A stretch of 64,000 nt of DNA, taken from positions 1,343,910 to 1,407,909 of the forward strand of contig JAJLRJ010000001.1 in assembly GCA_024195265.1 (NCBI GenBank), given 5' to 3'. A program made the translations under genes and the position numbers. Below, in pieces: positions 31,503 through 43,468 of the stretch; position 1 is the first letter of the stretch, and every line of letters starts with the position of its first letter. The notes beneath the pieces are model-generated. The model saw only the letters and a program-made list of their open reading frames with translations, had not been told where the DNA came from and made no database searches. Origin of the DNA: Dendrophyllia cribrosa. Taxonomy: Eukaryota > Cnidaria > Anthozoa > Scleractinia > Dendrophylliidae.

Positions 31503-32082
31503 AGGCCGGCACACACTAGGGGACACGTTGCGGGAACATGAAGCGGGGACATGTTGCAGCGACAGTTTTCCTCGTGTGACATCCCTGTTTTTGCGAAAAA
31601 GTTCTGTTGCGGGGACGCAATTTTGTCCCCGCAACATGTTACACGAAATTCAGCTGGTTTGAATTCTTGCGCCATGAAGCGGGGACAAAATGACCCCCAT
31701 TTCTATGTCGCATCGTGTGCACTGCTCTTGCAAACTGTCCCCGCTACAAAAAACGCGTAGTAGGCTCCTTTTACTTCTCTTCTTTTCAGCCATTTGCGTA
31801 TCCATCGTTTTCGGTCAGCATAATTACACATTTCTTCATCTAGTAATATCATTGACAGTAGTAGAAGCTTCTTTTTCCTAACCATAGAGTCCGCCATCTT
31901 TCTTTGCTCGTATACTAGTTCCCAGGCGCCCTTAGTGATTTCTGTGATTTTTATACCTCAATCCGCTTTGTGTGCACCAGCTTGCGTACTGTCCCTGCAA
32001 CAAGCGCCAGTATGCTGTGCACACGAAGGTGCTTGTCCCCGCTTCATGTCCCCGCAACATGTCCCCTGGTGTGTGCCGGCCT
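31503..32082. mobile_element. PIF/Harbinger-like MITE, copy A
   Basis: AGGCCGGCACACACTAG and its complement CTGGTGTGTGCCGGCCT bound the element, with TTA on each side (31500-31502, 32083-32085). Internal repeats of GGGGACATGTTGC and its complement occur. Copy B equivalent: 58321-58882. Confidence 0.75.
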
Positions 32083-32301
32083 TTATAAACGAGTGGAATG
32101 GAGGTTAACTTTTTTTTCGTGAAATTTCCTGTATTACTATTGCACACCTATTTAGTACACAGTTTTAAATTATATAGATTTTTTTTTATAAAATAAACAA
32201 CTTTATTTTAAACAATACATTATTTACATCACTACATTACAATATGATACTACACGAACTACGCAGACGTACGATTACATTTACAAATTTACTAATACTA
32301 A

Positions 32302-32589
32302 TTATAAAAGAGCTATCCACTTTCGGCGAAAAGCAGGCAAGCATTTCTTTGCAATTGCAGTTTCTTTAATTATTTCAATTTTTTCTTGGATTCGCAGCAG
32401 GAAGTTACAGAAGTATAGTTCACCTTGGCGCCTGTCGCGTGGTCTAAGAACAGTTTCATCAACTCTTTGACCACCATGCAGACCAAATTTTGGTCCGTTA
32501 TGATGATCAGACGCTTTAAAACACATTTTAACTTCTTGAAATGCCTTTAAAAAAATAATTGTAGATAAAACAAATTTTTGGTGTTCCAT
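32302..32589 (-). CDS. Possible 3' terminal exon, minus strand
   Basis: A 95-codon minus-strand frame reads through HNGPKFGLHGGQRVDETVLR and LYFCNFLLRIQEKIEI to a stop at 32302, and is followed about 95-130 bp downstream by AATAAA and an A-rich end. An acceptor-like TTTTTTTAAAG lies inside the frame near 32550, so the true exon may be shorter. Copy B keeps only the 3' part because the tandem junction at 59256 cuts it. I do not recognise the family; a degenerate retrocopy is equally possible. Confidence 0.3.
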   Translation of the reverse strand: MEHQKFVLSTIIFLKAFQEVKMCFKASDHHNGPKFGLHGGQRVDETVLRPRDRRQGELYFCNFLLRIQEKIEIIKETAIAKKCLPAFRRKWIALL

Positions 32590-32879
32590 AACTCAAAGGA
32601 ATTTACTGTAGGTGAAATGACCAGTAATTTGGTGACCAGTTGGTCGATTAAATTTGGTGTTAAAAATCTAGAAAATATATGTCTCTAGTATTTGTTTTCT
32701 CTCCATGAAAGGTGGAAAATCATCCACTGCAATTTCATCAGAATCCCCACTGTCATCGTTTTTAACAAGTCGATCAATCGGCTTCCGCCACGCCCCATAA
32801 AGAAAGTAGGGAAGGCCCTGGGGAGGAGGTTGAATAATTTAACTGAACTGGAATATATGCATGTAGTCCAAGTGGAATG
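32437..32879. other. Inter-duplication spacer
   Basis: Apart from the upstream part of the minus-strand frame described at 32302-32589, nothing coding is supportable here. A plus-strand frame leads into the LINE fragment that follows. Confidence 0.4.
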
Positions 32880-33993
32880 CAACTCTGTACACCCATTACA
32901 GTGACTTTGAGAAAGCGTTCGATTCTGTACATAGAGAAAGTTTATGGAACATCATGTCAATGTACTGAATCCCAGAAGAGCGCTTATCACATTGGTAAGG
33001 GCAATGTACAACAACTTCGAATGAGCAGTCTTAGAAGAAGGTGAAACAACAGAATGGTTCCAAGTCCAGTCAGCAGTAAAGCAAGAGTGACTATGTCATA
33101 TCTGCTTTTATATTTCTACTCGCAATCGACATGAACAGGACAACAGAGGGTGGGAGAACTGGCATACGATGGAAGTTCACATCGGTCTTGAAAGACCCGT
33201 AGACTTTGCAGACGACATCGCCTTGTTGTCGTCCAGATACGTCGATGTAAGATACAAGACCAGCAGGCTGGTCGACGAAGCTGCAATTAAGAGTCGGCCT
33301 AAAGATCAAAGCAAAAAAGTCAAAAGTCATACGGAGGAATGCCAGAAACGATCATAGGATAGAAGTAATCGATGATCAGGTGGATGAGGTGGAAGAGTGT
33401 GTATGTTGGTGCGCTGTTCGACAAATGAAGGAGGAGCAACTAATGACATACAGGAGAGGATAAGTAAAGCCAGACAGGCTTTCTACAGGCTGCGAAGGAT
33501 TTGGGACACTAGAGAGATTGGCTTGAAAACGAAAATTGAATTGTTCAAAATAATTATGAGACCAGTCTTGATGTATGGTTGCGAGGCTTTGAAACTTACG
33601 AAAACGTCAGAAGCAAAGAAACTGGATGCTTTCCAATCCAAATGCATGAAGCGCATACTCCGAATAAGGTGGCTCCAAATCATCTCCGCTCACTAACAAA
33701 TCCAAGAGATCATAGGCGTAAACGGAGCAAGCGACGAGATCAGAAGACGAAGATGGAACTGGATTAGTCATATAATGAGGAGCACTGTGTTACAACATTG
33801 GAGTGGAGGCCTAAGGGAAAGAGTAACATAGGACGACCAAAAACAACATGGTCGAGAATGGTTGAGAATGGTTCAGTCGCCCATGACTGCCCATGGCGGC
33901 AGTCATGGGCGACTATTAGAGCTGTAGCAGCAAATCGAAGTGGAAACAGTTAAGCCTTATGTGCCTTATGGCACGGAGAGATATAAGTATAAG
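32880..33993 (+). pseudogene. Decayed LINE reverse transcriptase
   Basis: In changing frames the plus strand reads DFEKAFDSVHRESLWNIM, FADDIALLSSR (reverse-transcriptase active-site box) and ARQAFYRLRRIWDTREIG with MRPVLMYGCEA. Several stops and frameshifts separate these blocks. The 3' end, with the AAGTATAAGTAAG terminus, is the same as 1-333. It is an inactive LINE copy. Confidence 0.8.
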
Positions 33994-34067
33994 TAAGGCT
34001 TTTCATTGATAAGCGTTTGTGAAATCGTGGTCGCATCGCCAATTAAGCGCGGCCCTATTAGCCTTTT
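33994..34067 (+). repeat. Partial duplicate of 16832-16905, left part
   Basis: TAAGGCTTTTCATTGATAAG through GGCCCTATTAGCCTTT matches the segment just after the poly-C element in copies A and B. The rest of this partial copy resumes at 35517. Confidence 0.7.
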
Positions 34068-35516
34068 GGGACGGACCATTAGAAAAGTGATGGGGGGGGG
34101 GGGGGGGGGGTGGGGGATTTTCAGCTTGCACGAATTTTTTTTTTTCGCCCATTGCTTGTGCAGGATTTTTTTTTTTGCAGGTGAAACCCTCTGCACGAAT
34201 TTTTGTTTTTCAGACAAATATTGCTTTGTTTGTCATTTACTAATTAAAAAAAGGTGTAATACTTAAAAACCATTTTTGACCATTACGTATATTTGAAAAA
34301 TATATATTAGGAATAGTTAACTTCAAAATGTTATGTACTGTTTGTTATTTACTGATTGTTTTCTTTTCATTATACACTTTTTAACAGCAATTCATATCAA
34401 ATGTTTTACAAATGTTGGCATCAAGAAGCTGTTATATTAAAATATCCAGTAGGCAACACTTGAAATTCTATTTTTTATATCACAATGTATTTAGCATGTA
34501 CTTTAAATTTGAAAGTGAATTTAATGGTGAAATTCTTCTTCATCTTATTTAATACTATGTGCACTCTTTTACTGGATACTTCCCCCCTTCATTTTACTCA
34601 CGAGTTTCATTTGAACAGCGAGATCTTGATTCATTATCTATGCTTTTGTGCTTTATACATTTTACTAAACTTACAACAGACCAAAGGATACAGTCCACCT
34701 TTTAATGCAAAAGCTTTTCGTAAATGTATACACAGTGAGAGAGGAGGACGCCATTTGGAGTGGATGGCTTCCCCGTGCACTTTTTCAGTCCCTGTCCTCT
34801 GGAATTCCTCTCCCACAGCCCATCATAATGATGCCATACTTCTCCTTTTCATCAAGGGGACCAATTTTATTGTGGACACAAATAATTTTTTAAATTAAAC
34901 AAATATTAATATGTTAAAAAGTTATTTAATATTGAAACTGTTTATGGATAATTACATGTATTTATCATATTTATTATAGATAGATAGTTTATTGAAGTTA
35001 AAACTTACAGCCCCAGAGCCAGCTGAATTTAATATGCCAACTTTCACAAAATATTTTTAAAAATAATTAAAAATGTTTATACTACAATTATAAGAATACC
35101 TAAAATACTATGGATGGACTATAATTGAATTGAAATATGAATTCATTATATCATCTTATAGTTGTCATTTCATGCAGTGTGAGGTAAACACTTCAATGAA
35201 CACTATCAAATGTCTTTATTTATGAATAATAGTATAGAAAGGCCCCAAGAATGTTTTGAATTTTTGAAACGCCAAGAGCGCTATTTTCAATAGGCACTTT
35301 GGCAGCTTTTATATATTAAATAACAACCACAATAGGACTTCTCCTTCTGCATGAATTTTTTTTCTTTGCCTTGAACTTTGCACGAATTTTTTTTCCTGGC
35401 ATTTTCCCTTACACGAATTTTTTTTTGTTTTTTTCCCCAAACCCCAACCCCCCCCCCCCCCCCTCCCCGCCCCCCCCCCCCCCCCCCCCCCCATCACTTT
35501 TCTAATGGTCCGTCCC
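34068..35516. mobile_element. Poly-G/poly-C terminal-repeat element
   Basis: The left end GGGACGGACCATTAGAAAAG followed by a G run is exactly inverted at the right end (35483-35516). It splits a duplicated segment whose uninterrupted versions are at 16832-16930 and 37141-37240. The right flank is TTA and the left is TTT, so a TTA target is likely but not exact. Inner subterminal blocks repeat TGCACGAATTTTTTTT in both orientations. No transposase was found. Confidence 0.7.
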
Positions 35517-36282
35517 TTAGTAAAAGCTTTTGAAAAAATCTTTAATGAATATTGCATCGCATTGGCGAATTATATTTGTAGCTGACATCGAGCCGTATCC
35601 CAATTTACAATGTGGGTAGAGCCGTCAATCAATTTTGACATCTCAGAGATAATTTTGAACCCCCCGGTCAGAACGAATTCGTTGTATGGAAAGCCGGAAG
35701 TCGTTTTTTCTTTCTCGCCCCATAAACCCTACGGGTATGTATCCACGCTTTCGACGCTTTCGTTTAAGTGCCAAACGTGAATCAAAATTCATTAAAAACA
35801 AGGCAAACATGCAATGTCTGTCTCCCAATATGCCTCTCAGATCGTGAGAGATAACTGACCATTACCAGTGGGTTAATTGTCCATGGATTTGTGTTTTACT
35901 GAGTGCGGAAATAGTAATGTTGGCTTCAAAGAATCTCCAACTTAATTACTAAATCGGTTCATTTTGTTTGTCTTTGTTCCGCTTAGTCAACTATTTGCAA
36001 AATGAAATAAGAATGTTTGATTTTCCACCTTTGGACCCGTTAAGCTGTCTCTTGCAGTGGGTCGAAACTTGAGAATACTGACAACTGTTCAAACCTAAAA
36101 AATAGATTTTTAAAAGCTTTGATAGTTTCCAACACTGAAAGTCTTTGACCTAATAGCGCACTGATATGAAATGACGACTATAATGTAAAAGTGGGCGTAA
36201 ACATCATTTTAACAAGAACAAATTAGGAATACCATTGGCCATTTTAAGGACACTGCCGGCAGGCAATATAATTGGGTGATTT
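35517..36282 (+). repeat. Partial duplicate of 16915-17697
   Basis: AGTAAAAGCTTTTGAAAAAAT to AATATAATTGGGTGATTTA matches copy A 16915-17697 with scattered differences, then joins the copy B start at AGCGGGAG. It shows that the duplication history involved at least one more partial unit. Confidence 0.75.
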
Positions 36283-39200
36283 AGCGGGAGTTAGCTGTAT
36301 TCCTGATAAACAAACTCTCACCCAATCAAAATAAACAGAACACATGCACTGCATATTGTCCTCGACCCATGTCCACAACCCATGTCCACAACAGTACTAT
36401 AAATCTACTTTCGGACCAATTTTCCTTCTGACAAAAATTAATGAAGATAGGTTTGGGGGAGAGGGGGGGGGAGGGAAGGGCCTGAGGATCTTTTGATACC
36501 CAGTCCCATAGCAGTTACAGCGACCCACAGCTCAAAACCTGACCAGTACCAGCTCCTATTTATTTTATTTTAGGAAGACAGAGTACTAAGTACAAGTTAA
36601 ATGGAAGCGACTAGGAACGAAAATGTCTCAACTTTAAATTTCGGGCCATTGCCGGCATGCAACTCAACCTCTCCAGTCAAATCAGAAATTCCATCTCTCC
36701 CTCCCACATTGCTGAAATTTTGCAGTGCATCCTACCCCGAGCTTCGCGAGGTTCTGCGAGACACGTAATTCTAGTTGTAAGATGGTTGGGTGTGCTACGA
36801 TGGGCTGTGGAAGCGACATCAACAGGAGGCGGGTGTAAAGAACATTGTAGGGGCAGTTACAACACCGCGGCCAGGCTTCATGCTATCAAGCTGCTGTTAC
36901 ATCAGATTTGACTTGCTATAGTATTCCTGTCTCCAGTACGGCCTTTCTAGTATTCCTAACACGTATATGTGTCAGGCATTAAAACATATAGACTCGCAAA
37001 AAAAATATCGTGCAAGCAAGTCATGCCAAAAAGAAAAATCCTGCACAGTCTCGAGCGTAGAAAAAAATATCCTGCACCAAAAAATTGCCCAACCCCCCCC
37101 CCCCCCCCCCCCCCCCCTCAAAAATCTAATGGTCCGTCCCTAAGGCTTTTCATTGATAAGTGTTTGTGAAATCGTGGTCGCATCGCCAATGAAGCGCGGC
37201 CCTATTAGCCTTTATTAGCTTAATCTTAAGGTAAAAGCTTATGAAAAAATATCTAATGAATATTGCATCGCATTGACGAATTATATCTGTAGCTGACATC
37301 GAGCCGTATCCCAATTTACAATGTGGGTGGAGCCGTCAATCAATTTTGACATCTCAGAGATAATTTTGAACCCCCCGGTCAGAACGAATTCGTTGTATGG
37401 AAAGCCGGAAGTCGTTTTTTTTTTCTCGCCCCATAAACCCTACGGGTATGTATCCACGCTTTCGTTTAAGTGTCAAACGTGAATCAAAATTCATTAAAAA
37501 CAAGACAAACATGCAATGCCTGTCTCTCAATATGCCTCTCAGATCGTGAGAGATAACTGAAACGGTTTTTAACTGTTGACCATTACCAGTGGGTTAATTG
37601 TCCATGGATTTGTGTTTTACTGAGTGTGGAAATAGTAATGTTGGCTTCAAAGAATCTCCAACTTAATTACTAAATCGGTTCATTTTGTTTGTCTTTGTCC
37701 CGCTTAGTCAACAATTTGCAAAATGAAATAAGAATGTTTGATTTTTCCACCTTTGGACCCGTTAAGCTGTCTCTTGCAATGGGTCGAAACTTGAGAATAC
37801 TGACAACAGTTCAAACCTAAAAAAATAGATTTTTAAAAGCTTTGGTAGCTTCCAACACTGAAAGTCTTTGACCTAATAGCGCACTGATATGAAATGACGA
37901 CTATAATGTAAAAGTGGGCGTAAACATCATTTTAACAAGAACAAATTAGGAATACCATTGGCCATTTTAAGGACACTGCCGGCAGGCAATATAATTGGGT
38001 GATTTATTTTAAGAGATTAAAATGACCTGCCATGTTAGGATAATTGAGATGTATGTGTGATAAAAGCTTTAAATTAATCATTATTTGTCCGCGATGAGAA
38101 TCGAGCATAAATTTTCACGGTTTGGTTTGCCCCTGATAAAATGCATATGCTAGCTCAGGCTATTAGCAAACGCCGGATCTTAGAGAGATGAAGTGCAGAA
38201 GATACATGGCTTTCCATTAGACACGCTACTAGGTGAATGTTTGAGTTTTTTATATATATAGGCCGTGGATTATCTGAAACATAGTGTTTTACATGTTCCC
38301 GAGCATGCATGCATGAACAATTTTAATTGCTCATGGATGATTTATGCGACGTAAAGGTATTATATCCGACTTGTCTGTCTGCCAAGAATTAAATCAAATC
38401 AGCAAAAAAAACTGCATGAAACTAGTAAGAGAAACAGAAAATGCAGGAATACATTTAATATTCTTATCAGTTTTATTATCTACTAAACAATCCAATATAA
38501 CCTGTCACAACTTCAGGGCAATTGCAAGTCAATAAGAACTCCAGGGGCGATCGTTGCTGTTCTGAGACCAATATAACTAGAAAGAAAAGCTCTTCGGTTT
38601 ATCATCTGAATAAACATTTTCTCTGCGTTTAAACAATTCGGATGAATTCTAGATATAATTCTGTAGCTTATGCTTTAGCTTGTAATTAAGAGAATTGCAA
38701 TCTATTCCGTTTCAACCGTGTGAAGAGTTACTGAGGTATCCTCGGTAATCAACGGAATACTGACACCACTGCTACTTTTTTGCCGGAACTTCTGTACTGG
38801 GAGAATGGGATGACATGCAGTTCTATGCGGTGATGCAGTACGACACTGTCCTACTGCGCATGCATTGTCCACGTCAAAAGAAGCCACTTTAATGTGTTAA
38901 ATTCATCACAATATTCCAGGGTTGAGAGATAAAGGGTCAAAATAAATATTCTTACTATTTTGACAATAACGAAGATCGTATACCTATCGTTATTTTATGC
39001 CGTCTATACGGTTTATGTTATCGTTCCTAAGTCATGTAACCAAGCCTATGCACATGTTAACTGTCAAATGTCTGTTTAAAATTTGAAGCCCGAACTTCTG
39101 AATCAAGAGAGATTTAGCGTTTTATCGATAGTCAATAGACACATAAAATTAACGTTCTTATCAAAGAACTTAAAAGATGATACAAATCAACAATATGAAA

Positions 39201-39547
39201 CCTGTTTTTGTTATCCGACAGCAATAGTCAAGTAATTAAAACGTAAAAAATAAAGGTAATCTTTATGCGGGAGCTTAGGAAATGTAAATTTATAAACCAC
39301 CATTCGTTTCGATTCTTAGCAACTACACCAACTACACTCTGACTGCACCAACTACCCTAACTACCCCAACTACACCAACTACACTCTGACTACACCAACT
39401 ACCCCAACTGCACCAATTACAGCAACCACAGCAACTACACCAACTACACCAACTACACTGACTACACTGACTACACTAACTACACCAACTAAAGTTACTA
39501 CATTAACTACACTGACTACCCCAACTACAATAACTACACCAACTGCA

Positions 39548-40618
39548 ATGACAACACCACTTACACTGACTACCTTAACTACACTAACACCACCAACTAC
39601 ACCAACTACACTGACTACCCCAACTACACTAACTACACCAACTACACTGACTACCCCAACTACACTAACTACATCAACTACACCAACTACACTGACTACC
39701 CCAACTACAATAACTACACCAACTACACTGACTACCTTAACTACACTAACACCACCAACTACACTGACTACCCCAACTACACTAACTACATCAACTACAC
39801 CAACTACACTGACTACCCCAACTACACTAACTACATCAACTACACCAACTACACTGACTACCCCAACTACAATAACTACACCAACTACACTGACTACCTT
39901 AACTACACTAACACCACCAACTACACTGACTACCCCAACTACACTAACTACATCAACTACACCAACTACACTGACTACCCCAACTACACTAACTACATCA
40001 ACTACACCAACTACACTGACTACCCCAACTACAATAACTACACCAACTACACTGACTACCTTAACTACACTAACACCACCAACTACACTGACTACCCCAA
40101 CTACACTAACTACATCAACTACACCAACTACACTGACTACCCCAACTACACTAACTACATCAACTACACCAACTACACTGACTACCCCAACTACAATAAC
40201 TACACCAACTACACTGACTACCTTAACTACACTAACACCACCAACTACAGCAACTACACCAACTACACTGACTACCCCAACTACACTAACTACACCAACT
40301 ACACCAACTACACCAACTACACCAACTACACCAACTATACTGACTACCTTAACGACACTAACTACACCAACTACAGCAACTACACTAACACCAACAACTG
40401 CAGCAACTACACCAATTACAACGACTACCCCGACTACAATAACTACACCAACTACACTGACTACCCCAACTACACTAACTACACCAACTATACTGACTAC
40501 CCCAACTACACCAACTATACTGACTACCTTAACTACATTAACACCACCAACTACAGCAACTGCACTTACTACAGTACGTACTTCTCAGAGCAATGCAAGC
40601 AGTGTTCTATATTCGTGA
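39548..40618 (+). CDS. Thr-rich repeat open frame, copy B
   Basis: A 356-codon frame is almost wholly Thr with Pro and Leu (units TTPTTLTTP), encoded by 9- and 12-base repeats with a higher-order unit of about 180 bp repeated four times (39750-40230). It ends TTVRTSQSNASSVLYS. Such Thr/Pro-rich segments occur in mucin-like O-glycosylated proteins. However, the ATG lies inside the array, upstream repeats hold a TGA, and copy A has an in-frame stop. It may be a repeat-driven open frame rather than a gene. GTACGTAC near 40575 could be a splice donor. Confidence 0.35.
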   Translation: MTTPLTLTTLTTLTPPTTPTTLTTPTTLTTPTTLTTPTTLTTSTTPTTLTTPTTITTPTTLTTLTTLTPPTTLTTPTTLTTSTTPTTLTTPTTLTTSTTPTTLTTPTTITTPTTLTTLTTLTPPTTLTTPTTLTTSTTPTTLTTPTTLTTSTTPTTLTTPTTITTPTTLTTLTTLTPPTTLTTPTTLTTSTTPTTLTTPTTLTTSTTPTTLTTPTTITTPTTLTTLTTLTPPTTATTPTTLTTPTTLTTPTTPTTPTTPTTPTILTTLTTLTTPTTATTLTPTTAATTPITTTTPTTITTPTTLTTPTTLTTPTILTTPTTPTILTTLTTLTPPTTATALTTVRTSQSNASSVLYS

Positions 40619-41464
40619 CGGTAGTCATCTATTTCGGGTTTTCTGAAATCACTCTAGCACGATTCGATATTTCAGTGAAATTTGGTTACATGGGCATTAA
40701 AGTGGAAGGAAACTTTAGGAATTCTGAATCTTTTTACTACCAACAATATGTTTTAAACTGAAATAAAATAGGTAATTAGAAGTGCCTCAAAGTGTAACCG
40801 GTGGCCATTTTTGCATAAAGAAATTTATTGACAGGAAATTTAGTTGTCAGTAATTTAATTTCAGATACGAATTATAAAAGGTGACATTATGGCAACTGCT
40901 TATGACAATATTTCGAGACCATTTGATGCCGTGAATAATCAGTGCCCTCATATATAATATTTCTTTTATAAAATAAAACAATATTTTGAAAAAAAAAGAG
41001 TCAGAGTCCTCGTTGTTTGCCAGCTTGTTTCTAATTAGTATTCATTTGGTGAAAGTGTGTCATTGCCTGTTGTGCAGATCTTCCTAAAGATCTTTACCCG
41101 ATTTTCAGTAGTCTTCGTAAATGATTAAAAAGCTCAGAAATACATTCCATGGAATATGAAGTTGGTGAATTTTGCTATGGTTCTGTTTAAACAAATAAAA
41201 ATACAGTATATGCATTAAGATAGGTTCAGTTCACATTGCAGGTTCACATCCGGATAGTTAGCAAAGGAACTGAGTGTACGTTGTTGCAAAATTCGACTCT
41301 GGAAATGGACTAATGTTAAATATATGTTTTTAAGAAGCGTAGCTGTCGCTAGTCTTAGCCATGGACAATATAATATTTGGCCATAACTTTTCAAAAAGAT
41401 AAAATTACTTGTCATTCTTTAACCTCTAGGAGAAGGTATGCATACTTCTTTGTATCAGCCATGG

Positions 41465-41779
41465 CTATTCGGTGCTGATGTTAACGCTATCACAGAAACT
41501 CACTCTTCTCTTATAATCTTTTGGATCAGGAGATTTGGATGGTACCGAATGTGATCGCTCTCTGTTAGGAGTTTGCTCGTTTTTCCGCAACAATGCAGGA
41601 TTATGAGCCTGTATTTGTGGCTCGCTATGGTTTCTTCTCACCCATCGAAGTTGACTTTGTCTGTCTTCCTGTATTCGTTTCAGATTGTGATAGATAACTG
41701 CAAATGACTTTTCCATGTCTCTCTGATATCTCGAATTGTTTTTGACTTGTTGTCCATTACCAGTTGCTGACTTGTCCAT
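41465..41779 (-). CDS. Small basic protein, minus strand, unrecognised
   Basis: A 104-codon frame starts at ATG in a good context (AAACCATGGAC) and reads MDKSATGNGQ, then a basic helical stretch (DMEKSFAVIYHNLKRIQEDR) and a Ser/Pro/Arg-rich tail ending RRVSFCDSVNISTE. RRVSF resembles a basophilic kinase site. No membrane segment or signal peptide is seen. Support for coding is a 3-bp in-frame difference from the truncated copy at 20378-20480, and a more distant relative of its start region near 17240. It may be a first exon. Function unknown. Confidence 0.45.
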   Translation of the reverse strand: MDKSATGNGQQVKNNSRYQRDMEKSFAVIYHNLKRIQEDRQSQLRWVRRNHSEPQIQAHNPALLRKNEQTPNRERSHSVPSKSPDPKDYKRRVSFCDSVNISTE

Positions 41780-42077
41780 GGTTTTGTGTTAATTTAACTC
41801 AATGCACAAATGGTAATATTTACTTCAAGGAATTCGCAACACTTGCTTTTGAATGTCGATAACACAAATCAAGCGTCCTTTTCTTTTCCAACTCTAACCC
41901 CTGTATTCAGACGCAATCAGTTTAAACTCAAAAGAGCGTCTCTTTTGACTCATTTAGGCTGAATACGTTTCAGATCGAGGTATTTAACATCGTATAAAGC
42001 TGTCAATATGTTAATATAGGTTATAAGTAGGCATTTTTGTGGAGGCTAGAGCCAGATGGCATATTTAATGACCACTT

Positions 42078-42295
42078 AACACAAAGAAGTAATTTGTCTT
42101 ACTAATGCTTGAAAGTGTTTGATTGTGACAAGTAATTGGTCAAGGTTGAAAGTTTAAGATCTGAGGTTCCACTAATGGCGTCTCTACAGAATTTATATTC
42201 ACACAGATGTGTGAGAGAGAGAGTTGACATGTTAATTTTTGGACGTACAAGGGGGAGTGGTGAATACCACCCACCAATAAGAGTTTGCCATGCCA
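42078..42295. repeat. 216-bp repeat, copy B version
   Basis: It matches 20775-20990. After the common end the sequence jumps at 42318 to the equivalent of 23850, which marks a deletion relative to copy A. Confidence 0.7.
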
Positions 42296-42609
42296 ATTAT
42301 TACAGACCCACATTTAAACGCGTTACATACATGTATGCGTGACCGCAGCCTTACGTTAATAGACCATTATTGAATTGGGACCTGTTTGCAGTCGAGGCTA
42401 ATGCGAAGCAATCTTTTCATATGAAAATATTTTTAATGATATTCCCCCGCATGAGCAAGCTAGTTCATCTTAAACTGCGAGAATTCAATTTAATTTCATT
42501 CATAGGATCTTTATAACTAAAAAAGAGCTTTTTAGATTCAAGATCAAGGAAGATGGAGATTTTAGAGATCCATAACGAGCCAGACGCTCTTAGCAACCAA
42601 AAAATAGTT

Positions 42610-42662
42610 AGACCTCCCTCTGAGATATAGGGCAATTTGCCCTATATCTCAGAGGGAGGTCT
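42610..42662. repeat. 53-bp near-perfect palindrome
   Basis: Two perfect 26-base arms (42610-42635 and 42637-42662) surround a single T. The arm starts AGACCTCCCTCTGAGATATA. Its RNA or single-stranded form would make a very stable hairpin with essentially no loop. Confidence 0.95.
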
Positions 42663-43172
42663 TGTAACTCTCAGCATGCCAATGTAATCAAATCCCTTCT
42701 GATCACCATTACTGTTCCACGTGAAGCGTGAATTTTTGCACTAAGGCGTTATAATCTTTAGGCGTGAAAATTCATTTCATGCACGTTTTTAATTATCTTT
42801 ATGAGGGTTTTAGAGGTCTTGCTGCGGTTTGACAGGAAATTGCTTGTGAGATGTAGCTTTGAAACATAAAAACTCTTTATGGTTTTTATGAAGGATCTTC
42901 ATGATGGGCACAATAAATTTAAAGAAGGGTCCTGTCATTAGAAACAGCACAATAACAGAAAAAGTCAGCCGCTTACATATCTGCAAAACAAGAAATTTAG
43001 ATTTTCGTTGGTTTTGTACGACTGAATATTAAATAGAGAGGACGAGTATGGAAGTCAACTCTGTCCGGAAATTTTCACGGTGTATTCAAGCTAAGCGAAA
43101 TGTAGCGATTCGGTAATTATCATTGTAGTCGCAACATTCAGAAGTAGCTCAGAACGGAAACACCGCAACCTA
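42663..43172. other. Non-coding sequence left of the LTR element
   Basis: No gene or clear repeat is seen between the palindrome and the left LTR. Confidence 0.45.
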
Positions 43173-43338
43173 CGCCAGTCAACGGAGCTTATCAACACAG
43201 CACAACAAAAGGCTTTTTAATCAGGAAAGGTAAACTTCAACCAAAACAGGACGAGAGCACGAGGAGAGGCGAAAACGCGCATGAGCCACGAAAGCGGCCT
43301 AACCGCTGACCTATGTAAAGCATACATAAATACTGGCG
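43173..43338 (-). repeat. 3' LTR
   Basis: This 166-bp direct repeat of 48148-48313 appears identical to it base for base by eye. Its ends CGCCAGT and ACTGGCG form a short inverted repeat. Read on the minus strand it is the downstream LTR. A purine-rich tract of A residues ending GGCGA (43339-43365, minus strand) directly precedes it and could be the polypurine tract. Confidence 0.85.
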
Positions 43339-43468
43339 TGATCGCCTTTTTTTTTTTTTTTTGGAGCAATAAAGGCAAAAATTGTCAAGTCTCTTATAAA
43401 CCAGAACACGGTAAATGTACAGTATAAGACTGAACGAGAGTGCATATTTCTAGCAGTGTTCTTATTGA

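Larger units (their letters stand above)
15983..32436 (+). repeat. Segmental duplication, copy A
   Basis: The sequence from AGCGGGAGTTAGCTG to CTTGGCGCCTGTC recurs nearly unchanged as copy B (36283-59256). Long blocks agree almost base for base (for example 15983-18960 with 36283-39270). Copy A differs by an extra block (about 21010-23850), a truncated minus-strand frame near 20378, and one TTAA MITE (26142-26705). Copy B carries an 8.5-kb insert and two further MITEs. Confidence 0.88.

Noticed and set aside
34485..34898. 137-codon plus-strand frame inside the poly-G element
   Set aside because: No recognisable motif, low-complexity hydrophobic start, and no splice or homology support visible.
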